In this document: positions 1-5,907 of the stretch, piece after piece | How positions within the stretch are numbered: position 1 is the first letter of the stretch | Layout: each line of letters begins with the position of its first letter | DNA from: Armatimonadota bacterium | GTDB taxonomy: Bacteria; Armatimonadota; SYMT01 | Direction of reading: 5' to 3' | Assembly (NCBI GenBank): GCA_020696885.1 | Contig: JAJFMS010000011.1 | Coordinates: 1-13,919, forward strand | Length of the DNA: 13,919 nt | Position numbers and translations under genes: made by a program | Notes under the pieces: generated by a model | Told to the model about the DNA's origin: nothing | Seen by the model: only the letters and a program-made list of their open reading frames with translations | The model's database searches: none

Positions 1-789
1 GAGGCGAAGGAGCTGCGTGCCCGCCTCGGCCGTGGGGACCAGGAGAAGCTGGACGAGTACCTGCACTCGGTCCGCTCCGTGGAGCAGCGGATCGAGTTCC
101 TGGAAGCGCGCCTGCAGGAAGAGCTCCTGGACGCCGCCAATCCCGGCCCCTCAAAGCTGGTGCTCCCCTCGCAGCTCCCCGCGGAAGGGGTGCCGTTCTA
201 TAAGATCGACCACGAGATCCACCAGGACCCGGAGAAGCACGCCGAGTACATCCGGGTGATGCTGGACCTGATGGTGCTGGCGTTCCAGACGGACACCACC
301 CGCGTGGTGACCCTGGCGATCGGCAGCGACGGCGCCTATTTCCCGGGCGTGGTGACGGTGGGCTACGAGCGCCACTGCCACACGCTGGAGCACCAGGGCA
401 ACGCCTTCCCGGTGGAAAACGCGGACCCGATCGCCCGGGAGGCGTGCCGGCAGATCCACTCCTGGTACACCGCCCTGTTCGCCGAAGCGCTCGCGAAGAT
501 GAAGGCGATCGACGAGGGCGGCTCCTCGCTGCTGGACAACAGCATGCTCCTCTACACCTCCTACATGGCGGACGGCGGCCACGGCACGAACGACTACCCG
601 GTGCTGCTGGCAGGCAAGGCCCAGGGCACCCTGAAGCCGGGCCGCCAGATCACCCTGGAGAAGAAAGCGCCGGTAGCGAACCTCTACGTGGAGATGCTGG
701 ACCGCATGGGCGTGAAAGTAGACGCCTTCGGCGACAGCAAGACCTCCAAGCACGCCGCTTATGCGGGGCGGTTGCCCGGACTTTTATAA
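1..789 (+). CDS. DUF1552 family protein, 5'-truncated by the window edge
   Basis: The frame is open from base 1 to a TAA at 787-789 and gives the last 262 residues of a protein; the start lies outside the window. The pattern fits the C-terminal part of DUF1552: an N-terminal-side helix (LDEYLHSVRSVEQRI), then a His-rich stretch (HCHTLEHQGN), then SLLDNSMLLYTSYMADGGHGTNDYPVLLAGKAQGTLKPGR written here in pieces as SLLDNSMLLYTSYMADG and PVLLAGKAQGTLKPG, and a closing NLYVEMLDRMGVKVDAFGDS-type tail. Full-length members are usually a little over 400 residues, so roughly the first third is missing. DUF1552 proteins are known from Planctomycetota, Myxococcota and related bacteria, are usually exported, and often sit beside DUF1588/1592 genes, which would be upstream and are not visible. 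The biochemical function is unknown. The family call is strong; nothing is inferred about the reaction. Confidence 0.88.
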   Translation, partial: EAKELRARLGRGDQEKLDEYLHSVRSVEQRIEFLEARLQEELLDAANPGPSKLVLPSQLPAEGVPFYKIDHEIHQDPEKHAEYIRVMLDLMVLAFQTDTTRVVTLAIGSDGAYFPGVVTVGYERHCHTLEHQGNAFPVENADPIAREACRQIHSWYTALFAEALAKMKAIDEGGSSLLDNSMLLYTSYMADGGHGTNDYPVLLAGKAQGTLKPGRQITLEKKAPVANLYVEMLDRMGVKVDAFGDSKTSKHAAYAGRLPGLL

Positions 790-1176
790 GGAGAGCAGGA
801 AGGGAGGAGGGGAGGAAAGGGGGATTAGTCAGGATGCCAGGAGAAGGATGAGCATGGTTCTCGCGAGGCGCTCGGGCGTGGTGGCGATCCTATCCCACGT
901 GTCATCGCGAAGCGCCTGTCGTCCTCAATGCCTTACCCCGCGCTTCCGTGGCGCTGTGGCGATCCCGAAGGTTGCGCCGTACCCGGCCTGGGTCCCTTCG
1001 ACGTCTTGCAGGATCCGTACCGTTTGGGATTGCCACGGCGCCAAAAGCGCGCCTCGCAATGACTGCTTCTTCTGGCTGCCCGGTCTCCTCCTTTCCTGGG
1101 TTCCTGGCTTCCTGATCTACCCCCTCTCCCTTCCTTGCTTCATCCATTCCTGATTTCCTTATGAACAGCATTCCTT
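790..1176. other. Gene-free spacer between the DUF1552 and beta-propeller genes
   Basis: I see no convincing gene in these 387 bases; the short open frames on both strands lack family-like sequence. The first part (790-850) is purine-rich, with G/A runs. The centre holds three degenerate copies of one repeat, listed separately. The last 80 bases are pyrimidine-rich with many CCT/TTCC words. No Rho-independent terminator with a T-run is evident after the DUF1552 stop. Confidence 0.6.
861..1063. repeat. Three copies of a degenerate interspersed repeat (TCATTGCGAGGCGC...GTGGCAATCC type)
   Basis: Copy C (1026-1063) read on the minus strand begins GTCATTGCGAGGCGC and ends GGCGCCGTGGCAATCCC. Copy B on the plus strand begins GTCATCGCGAAGCGC at 901 and ends GGCGCTGTGGCGATCCC near 966, with about 30 extra bases in its middle. 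Copy A (861-890, plus) is shorter: TCGCGAGGCGC near its start and GGTGGCGATCC at its end. B and C are in opposite orientation. Repeats of this look (a CATTGCGAG end and a GGCAATCC end) are widespread in spacers of many bacteria and have no transposase of their own. I infer a REP- or MITE-like non-coding element; its role is unknown. Confidence 0.6.
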
Positions 1177-2055
1177 ATGGGCAGTAATCGCTTCATCGCC
1201 GTGGGTCATAACGGACTCCGGCTCGTCTCCGCGGACGGGCTGAAGTGGGAGCACGCCCAGACCGGCCGGGAGGGGGAGACGTTCTCCCTCCTCTGCTTCG
1301 GCGGCGGGCGCTGCCTGGCGGTGGGGCGGTTCGGCGGGGCGAACCTGTTCTCCGTGACCGCGGACGGCGTCACCTGGAAGACCACCACGCGCGACGCGTT
1401 CTATTCGAAGTACCTTCTCGGCGTGCACTACGCGGGAGGCATGTTCTTTGGGTTCGGCGGGGACCCCGGGGCGGTGGGCGCCTCTCGACCGTTCGTGATG
1501 ACCTCGAAGGACGGCGAGAACTGGAGCGACATGCGGGAGATCGCCGGGAAGAACGTGCTGCGGCGAGTCGCGTGGGGGAAGGACCGGTTCGTGGGGGTGG
1601 GGGACCGCGGGCGCCGCGCTACCTCCGCGGACGGCTTCGCGTGGGAGGATGTCCCGGACGTGAAGGCGGTGGACACGCTGGTGGACGTTGCCTTCGGGAA
1701 TGGCGTCTTCGTGGGCGTGGGGCTCCACGGCCTACGGATGACCAGCCCGGACGGCGTCACCTGGTCGCAACGGCTGGCGGGTGAGGAGGGCGAGCACCTG
1801 AACTCGATCCTCTGGACCGGCGATCGCTTCGCGGCGGTGGGTCTCGGTGCGACCTACTTCTCACCGAACGGCACGACCTGGGAGCGCCGTCCCAACCGGA
1901 ACGCGCCGCTCACCGCCGTGCACGGAGCCGGGACGTTCGTCGGCGCCGCCTGGAAAGGGCGCCTCCTCCGCTCCCCTGATGCCGTCAACTGGGAGCAGGC
2001 GTATAAGGCGGAGCTCCATGTGGAAGCGGTCGGCTACGGGATGCTCGACGGTTAA
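1177..2055 (+). CDS. Seven-motif (BNR/Asp-box-like) beta-propeller protein
   Basis: The product is 292 residues. It holds seven copies, about 40 residues apart, of a blade motif S/T-x-D/N-G-x-x-W, preceded in most blades by (F/R)xxVG. The motif cores end at W24, W67, W116, W156, W196, W235 and W272; the last is degenerate (SPDAVNW). Seven such blades would close a complete beta-propeller of the sialidase/BNR or photosynthesis-stability-factor type. No sialidase catalytic residues are recognisable, so the fold is supported and an enzyme activity is not. The chosen ATG begins directly at blade 1; there is no clear Shine-Dalgarno sequence and no signal peptide, which is unusual for this fold beside a DUF1552 gene. 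A start further upstream is unlikely because the spacer is repeat-filled. The partner or ligand is unknown. Confidence 0.82.
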   Translation: MGSNRFIAVGHNGLRLVSADGLKWEHAQTGREGETFSLLCFGGGRCLAVGRFGGANLFSVTADGVTWKTTTRDAFYSKYLLGVHYAGGMFFGFGGDPGAVGASRPFVMTSKDGENWSDMREIAGKNVLRRVAWGKDRFVGVGDRGRRATSADGFAWEDVPDVKAVDTLVDVAFGNGVFVGVGLHGLRMTSPDGVTWSQRLAGEEGEHLNSILWTGDRFAAVGLGATYFSPNGTTWERRPNRNAPLTAVHGAGTFVGAAWKGRLLRSPDAVNWEQAYKAELHVEAVGYGMLDG

Positions 2056-2110
2056 GGCGTAAGCGCGGCAGCCAGGGGGAGGGAACGTGCGGACCCAACG
2101 CGCGGTTCTG

Positions 2111-2251
2111 CGTAGGGGCACTCGCCGTGGTTGCCCTCGCCAGGCCCTTCTCCCGGCGCTGGCAGAGCCGTCACCACCGCTCGGGGGCGGTACGGCTCTG
2201 CTAGCGCCGCACCGTCGGCGTTTGCAGGCAATCACGGCGGATGCCCCTACG
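2111..2251. repeat. 141-bp palindromic element with 26-bp terminal inverted repeats and a nested 18-bp hairpin
   Basis: The ends are inverted repeats: CGTAGGGGCACTCGCCGTGG at 2111 matches the reverse complement of 2226-2251 (22 of 26 positions). Nested inside is a second stem, 2154-2171 against 2192-2209, of 18 bp with one mismatch (core GCAGAGCCGT / ACGGCTCTGC), and inside that a short CCGC/GCGG stem around a TCGGGG loop. It lies between the propeller gene and the 3' end of the convergent GspE-like gene, and codes for nothing plausible. It could serve as a bidirectional terminator, but the size and terminal repeats suit a non-autonomous mobile element better. The rest of the spacer (2056-2110 and 2252-2354) shows nothing further. 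Confidence 0.75.
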
Positions 2252-2354
2252 CAGCAACGGCCTGGAGCTTACCTGAATTTCGTGGTAGCGGAGAAGAGAA
2301 GCCGTAGCGTTACCCGGCGGGGGTGCGCCGGCTCCCGTGGCTCTGCGTGGCCGC

Positions 2355-3767
2355 TCAGAGCCCGAGCACCTGCGCCACCTCTTCCAGGCTGGTGTCCCCC
2401 GCCGCGGCCTTGCGGATCCCGTCCGTGGCCAGGGTTCGCAGCCCCGTCCCCGGCCCCACCGCCAGCGCTTCCAGCTCGTCCGGCGTTGCGCCGCGGGCGA
2501 TGGCGCTTCGGACGGACGGAGTGCCTTCCAGCACCTCGAAGAGGCTGGTGCGACCCTGGTACCCGGTGTTCCGGCACTGGGTGCAGCCGCCGGGGCTGTG
2601 GAACCGGCTCTCGCGCGGCAGCAGCGGCTCCAGCGCGCTCCCCGGGGGAAGCAGGCGTAGGAGCAGGGACTCTGGCGGCGTGGACGGCTTCTTGCATGCC
2701 TCGCAGAGGCGCCTCACCCGGCGCTGCGCCACCGCGCCGGCAAACGCACCGGCTACCCAGTGGCGGGAGGCGCCCAACTCCACCAGATCGGTAGGGACGG
2801 CGGCGGCTTGCACCGCCGGGAAACCGGCCAGCACCAGCGGGCCGCTCCGCGCCGCCCGCAGGGCCAGGCTCAAGGTCTCCGTATCCGGCAGCCCGCTCAG
2901 CATCAGCAGGTCCGGGTCTTCCCGGAGCCCGGCCGTCAGCGCGGCGGAGAAGGTAAGCCCCTGCTCCGGCCGCACCGCGATCTGCGTGGCGCCGGGAAGC
3001 GGCGCTTCCACCGGGTCCTCGACCGTCACGAGGTGGCGCTCCGGGCTGTTGAGCCGGTGGAGCAGCGTGTAAAGGGTGCTGGTGGTCCCGGCCCGTCCCG
3101 GTCCGCCCACCAGGAGCAGCCCGGACATCCGCCCGGTGATCCGCTCCAGGACCTCCATGTCCTCCGGGGAGATCCCGAGGCGCGCCAGCCCGCGCGCAAA
3201 CAGGCCCAGCTCCCACGGTGAGATCCGCAGCACCAGGGTGTCGCCGTACAGGCCGGGCGCGGAGTCCAGGTGAAGCTCCCATTCCCGCTCCCCCTCGCGC
3301 ACCCGGATGGCGCCCGGCTGGAGGGACGCCGCCGTGTCTCCGCCGGTCAGGGCGCCCAGCTTCTCCAGGAGCGCCTCGTGAAACCCGGCGGGCAGCTGCG
3401 CCCAGTCTCGCAGCACGCCCCCCACCCGGAGGCGCACCCGCGTGGACTGCGGGCCCGGCACCAGGTGCAGGTGGCTGGCGCCGGAGCGGATCGCTCCCTG
3501 GAACAGCCCCAACACCACGTGGGAAAGGCTCGCCGGGCTCGCGGGCTCCCCTTCCTCTACGCCGCCAGCCGCCGCGCTGAAGGTGAGGGCGAGCCCGCCG
3601 GAGAGCTGCTGCAGCCGCGCCCGCACCGCTTCCACCTGGACGGCGGGGATGCCCGCTCCGTTGGCGCGGGTCCCCGCCTCCGCCTTGCGCGCGCCCCAGC
3701 CCCAACCGCCCCGGGCGTCGCCCCGCGACTCCGGTTCCCGATCGTTCCGTGTCTTCGCCATGGCCAT
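2355..3767 (-). CDS. GspE/PilB-family secretion ATPase homologue with degenerate nucleotide-binding motifs
   Basis: The product is 470 residues from the ATG at 3767 (MAMAKTRND), which has a GAGAGAG ribosome-binding-like stretch 9 bases upstream; a TTG ten codons earlier is less likely. The N-terminal domain (about 85-200) has the family pattern SHLHLVPG...RVRLRVGGVL, where active proteins have SDIHIEP...RxRxDGVL. The core domain starts near 215. The Asp box is intact (VEDPVE, 249-254), but the P-loop reads GGPGRAGTTSTLY (221-233) instead of GPTGSGKTTTLY, so the Lys is absent. The Walker B segment reads PDLLMLSGLPD instead of PDxxMVGEIRD, losing the catalytic Glu, and the His box reads LAGFPAVQA instead of LSTLHTNDA. 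The zinc-binding tetracysteine remains (CEAC at 355-358, CTQC at 395-398). Known active relatives hydrolyse ATP to drive type II secretion or type IV pili; this one probably cannot. No other secretion gene is in the window. Confidence 0.88.
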   Translation of the reverse strand: MAMAKTRNDREPESRGDARGGWGWGARKAEAGTRANGAGIPAVQVEAVRARLQQLSGGLALTFSAAAGGVEEGEPASPASLSHVVLGLFQGAIRSGASHLHLVPGPQSTRVRLRVGGVLRDWAQLPAGFHEALLEKLGALTGGDTAASLQPGAIRVREGEREWELHLDSAPGLYGDTLVLRISPWELGLFARGLARLGISPEDMEVLERITGRMSGLLLVGGPGRAGTTSTLYTLLHRLNSPERHLVTVEDPVEAPLPGATQIAVRPEQGLTFSAALTAGLREDPDLLMLSGLPDTETLSLALRAARSGPLVLAGFPAVQAAAVPTDLVELGASRHWVAGAFAGAVAQRRVRRLCEACKKPSTPPESLLLRLLPPGSALEPLLPRESRFHSPGGCTQCRNTGYQGRTSLFEVLEGTPSVRSAIARGATPDELEALAVGPGTGLRTLATDGIRKAAAGDTSLEEVAQVLGL

Positions 3768-3791
3768 AATCCGGTGCTCTCTCTGGTGGAT

Positions 3792-3844
3792 TACCAAGCG
3801 GGGTTGCCGCAGGCGCAGCGCTGCCCCTGGTGCACCCCTTGGTA
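3792..3844. other. Inverted repeat in the anbu to GspE-like gene spacer
   Basis: TACCAAGCGGGG (3792-3803) pairs with CCCCTTGGTA (3835-3844), giving 10 to 11 bp with one bulged C. A self-complementary GCAGCGCTGC lies in the middle. On the minus strand it sits between the anbu stop and the ribosome-binding region of the GspE-like gene, with its inner end about 25 bases from the ATG. No T-run follows in either direction, so a classical terminator is not supported; a translational or processing role is possible. Confidence 0.45.
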
Positions 3845-3879
3845 TGGCAGAAGACCGGACGGACTAGAGGGGGAAGCGG

Positions 3880-4641
3880 CTACTCGTTTCGGGGAGCATC
3901 CGGCGGCCGCCCGCCCGGAGGGAACTCGATGCCCGGCAGCTCCTGCACGGCTCGCCGCAGCGACTGCTCCCATCGCTGCTGGATCTCCTTGAAGTCCGGA
4001 TCGCTCTCCCGGAACCTGCGGTAGCCATGGATCGAGAACTCATCTTCCACGTAGGTGAGCAGGTCGATGGGCGGGCCGACCGTGGCGTTGGAACGCATCG
4101 TCGAGTCGAACGAGATCAGCGCATATTTCGCAGCAGCCTCCAGTGTGGTATGATCGTAGCGCACCCCACGATCCAGGATCGGGCGGCCGTACTTCGACTC
4201 CCCGATCTGCAGGAACGGCGAGTCTTCCGTGGCCATCACCGGGTTCCCCTGCGGGTAGATGAGATAGAGTGCGGGCCGATCCCCCCGGATCTGGCCGCCC
4301 AGGATGATGTTCACGTTGAAGCGGAACTCATCGCGCTCCAGCGCCTCCCGGTCGATGGTGGAGACCCGCCGGATCTCCTCCCCGATCACGCGGGCGGCGT
4401 CATACATGGTGGGCGCGGTGGCCAGGCCCTTCCCCTGATCGAAATCCCGGCGCAGCAGAGTTACCACGGACTGGGAGAGGGAGAGGCTGCCGCTGGTCAT
4501 CAACACCAGCACGCGATCCCCCTCATGGACAAACGTGTGCATCTTCCGGCAGACGTTCACCATGTCCGCCCCCGAATTGGTCCGAGAATCCGAGCCCAGG
4601 ACCAGCCCCCGACGGGTCATGATGCCGACGCAATAGGTCAT
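3880..4641 (-). CDS. anbu: Anbu (ancestral beta-subunit) proteasome-like protein
   Basis: The product is 253 residues. It starts MTYCVGIMTRRGLVLGSDSRTNSG, with Thr2 directly after the initiator Met, as in the N-terminal-nucleophile hydrolases of the proteasome/HslV superfamily. Asp18 (SDSRT) and Lys33 (CRKMH) match the other two catalytic positions (Thr1, Asp17, Lys32 after Met removal). The length, the RRVSTIDREAL region and the GESKYGRPILDRG and ALISFDSTMRSNATVGPPIDLL segments are typical of Anbu rather than HslV. Known Anbu proteins self-assemble into open helical or ring assemblies in the cytoplasm; the natural substrate is not settled. The ATG at 4641 has a good GAGGA ribosome-binding site 7 bases upstream. 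It is divergent from a transglutaminase gene, the usual genomic partner. The alpha-E (DUF403) and ATP-grasp genes that often complete the cluster are not in the window. Confidence 0.95.
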   Translation of the reverse strand: MTYCVGIMTRRGLVLGSDSRTNSGADMVNVCRKMHTFVHEGDRVLVLMTSGSLSLSQSVVTLLRRDFDQGKGLATAPTMYDAARVIGEEIRRVSTIDREALERDEFRFNVNIILGGQIRGDRPALYLIYPQGNPVMATEDSPFLQIGESKYGRPILDRGVRYDHTTLEAAAKYALISFDSTMRSNATVGPPIDLLTYVEDEFSIHGYRRFRESDPDFKEIQQRWEQSLRRAVQELPGIEFPPGGRPPDAPRNE

Positions 4642-4673
4642 TCTTAATTCCTCAGAAACGAATCAGCCGAATA

Positions 4674-4725
4674 GGTTCTAAATCCGGCCCCCGTGGTTAT
4701 TATCCCCTGTGCACGGATTTGAACC
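4674..4725. promoter_or_regulatory. Stem-loop or operator-like inverted repeat upstream of anbu
   Basis: GGTTCTAAATCCG (4674-4686) and CGGATTTGAACC (4714-4725) form 12 pairs with one bulged T. The spacer between the arms contains CCGTG and CACGG, which could form an alternative stem. The repeat begins 33 bases upstream of the anbu start, so in an anbu transcript it would lie in the leader, or it may be an operator in the divergent promoter region. A second small hairpin follows at 4731-4754 (TTAGTGAC, loop GAA, GTCAC-AC-TAA). The remainder of the 270-bp divergent spacer holds a pyrimidine-rich stretch (about 4820-4850) and no recognisable -35/-10 pair that I would defend. Confidence 0.5.
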
Positions 4726-4911
4726 AGCTTGCTTAGTGACGAAGTCACACTAACCCGGGGAAGAACGCGTGACTTTTTTCGATCTCCTGCTCCAGCATGG
4801 GCCGACCGCTGCCGCCATCTTACTCCTTCTCTTGCTCCTGCTCCTACTCTGTGATCACCAATCAGCGACGGGGCGTAGGCGTGAGATCTCCTGAGTCGAC
4901 CAGTCCTTTTC

Positions 4912-5781
4912 ATGAACATCCGCATCGGTTTTGATATGACCTTCGAGGTCGCCACTCCTACGCCCATGGTGGTGATGCTCGAGACCCACCCGTCCGTCTC
5001 CGGCCGGCGCCTCCAGCCGGAGCGCCTCCGCACCGATCCCGCGGTCCCGATTGAGCGGTTCTGGGACTCGTTCGGCAACATGTGCGGGCGGCTGGTCGCC
5101 CCGGCGGGCACGCTGCGCCTGACCAACGACCTCCTGGTCTGGGACAGCGGCGAGCGGGACCCGGTGCCGGTGAACGCGGTGCAGCACCCGGTGGAGGAGC
5201 TGCCCGCGGAGTGCCTGCAGTTCTTGCTCCCCAGCCGCTACTGCGAGGTGGACCTGCTGAACGACCGCGCCTGGGAGCTGTTCGGGGCCACGGCGCCGGG
5301 CTGGGAGCGGGTGACCGCGGTACTGGACTGGGTGCACACCAACGTGCGGTACGGCTACGAGTTCGCGCGCCCCACCAAGACGGCCCTGGACGTGCACAGT
5401 GAGGGCACGGGCGTCTGCCGGGACTTCCAGCACCTGGCGATCACCTTCTGCCGGGCGCTGAACATCCCTGCCCGCTACGCCAGCGGCTACCTGGGCGACA
5501 TCGGCATCCCGCCGGTGCCGATCGCGATGGACTTCCACGCCTGGTTCGAGGTGTACCTGGGCGGGCGCTGGTATCCGGTGGACGCGCGGCACAACGTGCC
5601 CCGCATCGGCCGGGTGCTGATGGCCCGCGGCCGCGATGCCACGGACACCGCCCTCACCACCGCCTTCGGCTCCTCCAAGCTGCTGAACTTCAAGGTGTGG
5701 TCGGACGAAGTGCCGGACCAGCCAGACTTCGCGGACTTGGAAGACGAAGAGCTCCACGAAGCGGAACTGGTCTGCCGCTGA
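4912..5781 (+). CDS. Transglutaminase-like cysteine hydrolase of the Anbu-linked type
   Basis: The product is 289 residues. The first 100 residues form the beta-rich N-terminal domain usual in this bacterial group (MNIRIGFDMTFEV...). The transglutaminase core follows, with catalytic Cys169 in GVCRDFQHL, His209 in MDFHAWFEVYL and Asp224 in YPVDARHN, so the triad is complete. There is no signal peptide, which fits a cytoplasmic protease-like or amide-processing role. Proteins of this family are encoded beside Anbu, alpha-E and ATP-grasp genes in many bacteria, and the set is thought to act in one peptide-modification or peptide-turnover system; the actual substrate is unknown. Here the gene is divergent from anbu rather than in the same operon. 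The ATG at 4912 begins the conserved N-terminal strand but lacks a clear Shine-Dalgarno sequence. The acidic C-terminal tail (DFADLEDEELHEAEL) is poorly conserved in general. Confidence 0.92.
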   Translation: MNIRIGFDMTFEVATPTPMVVMLETHPSVSGRRLQPERLRTDPAVPIERFWDSFGNMCGRLVAPAGTLRLTNDLLVWDSGERDPVPVNAVQHPVEELPAECLQFLLPSRYCEVDLLNDRAWELFGATAPGWERVTAVLDWVHTNVRYGYEFARPTKTALDVHSEGTGVCRDFQHLAITFCRALNIPARYASGYLGDIGIPPVPIAMDFHAWFEVYLGGRWYPVDARHNVPRIGRVLMARGRDATDTALTTAFGSSKLLNFKVWSDEVPDQPDFADLEDEELHEAELVCR

Positions 5782-5882
5782 GGGGGAGTAGTGGAGTGGT
5801 GAGTGGTGGCTGCTTGGCTGCACCCATCCCCATCCCGCAATAGGCGTGCCGGAAGGATCGTGGTACATTAGATAAGATCCAA

Positions 5883-5894
5883 CGATCATGATCG
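5883..5894. promoter_or_regulatory. Perfect 12-bp palindrome just upstream of the histidine kinase gene
   Basis: CGATCATGATCG is a perfect palindrome ending 13 bases before the kinase ATG. Two related words flank it: GGATCGTGGTACAT (about 5857) and TGATCGGTGTACCT (about 5890), an imperfect direct repeat. It could be an operator, but no regulator gene is adjacent. The upstream part of the spacer (5790-5815) is a low-complexity GTGGAGTGGTGAGTGGTGG stretch. Confidence 0.35.
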
Positions 5895-5907
5895 GTGTAC
5901 CTCACGC

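Noticed and set aside
151..753. 200-codon minus-strand frame opposite the DUF1552 gene
   Set aside because: His/Val/Arg-rich antisense shadow of a clear family member.
2269..3705. 478-codon alternative frame over the GspE-like gene
   Set aside because: Gly/Ala/Arg-rich shadow; the other frame carries the zinc cysteines, Asp box and family pattern.
4700..4730. tRNA-like T-arm sequence (GGTTCAAATCC on the minus strand)
   Set aside because: The T stem does not pair properly and no acceptor, D or anticodon arms fit; the sequence is explained by the inverted repeat at 4674-4725.
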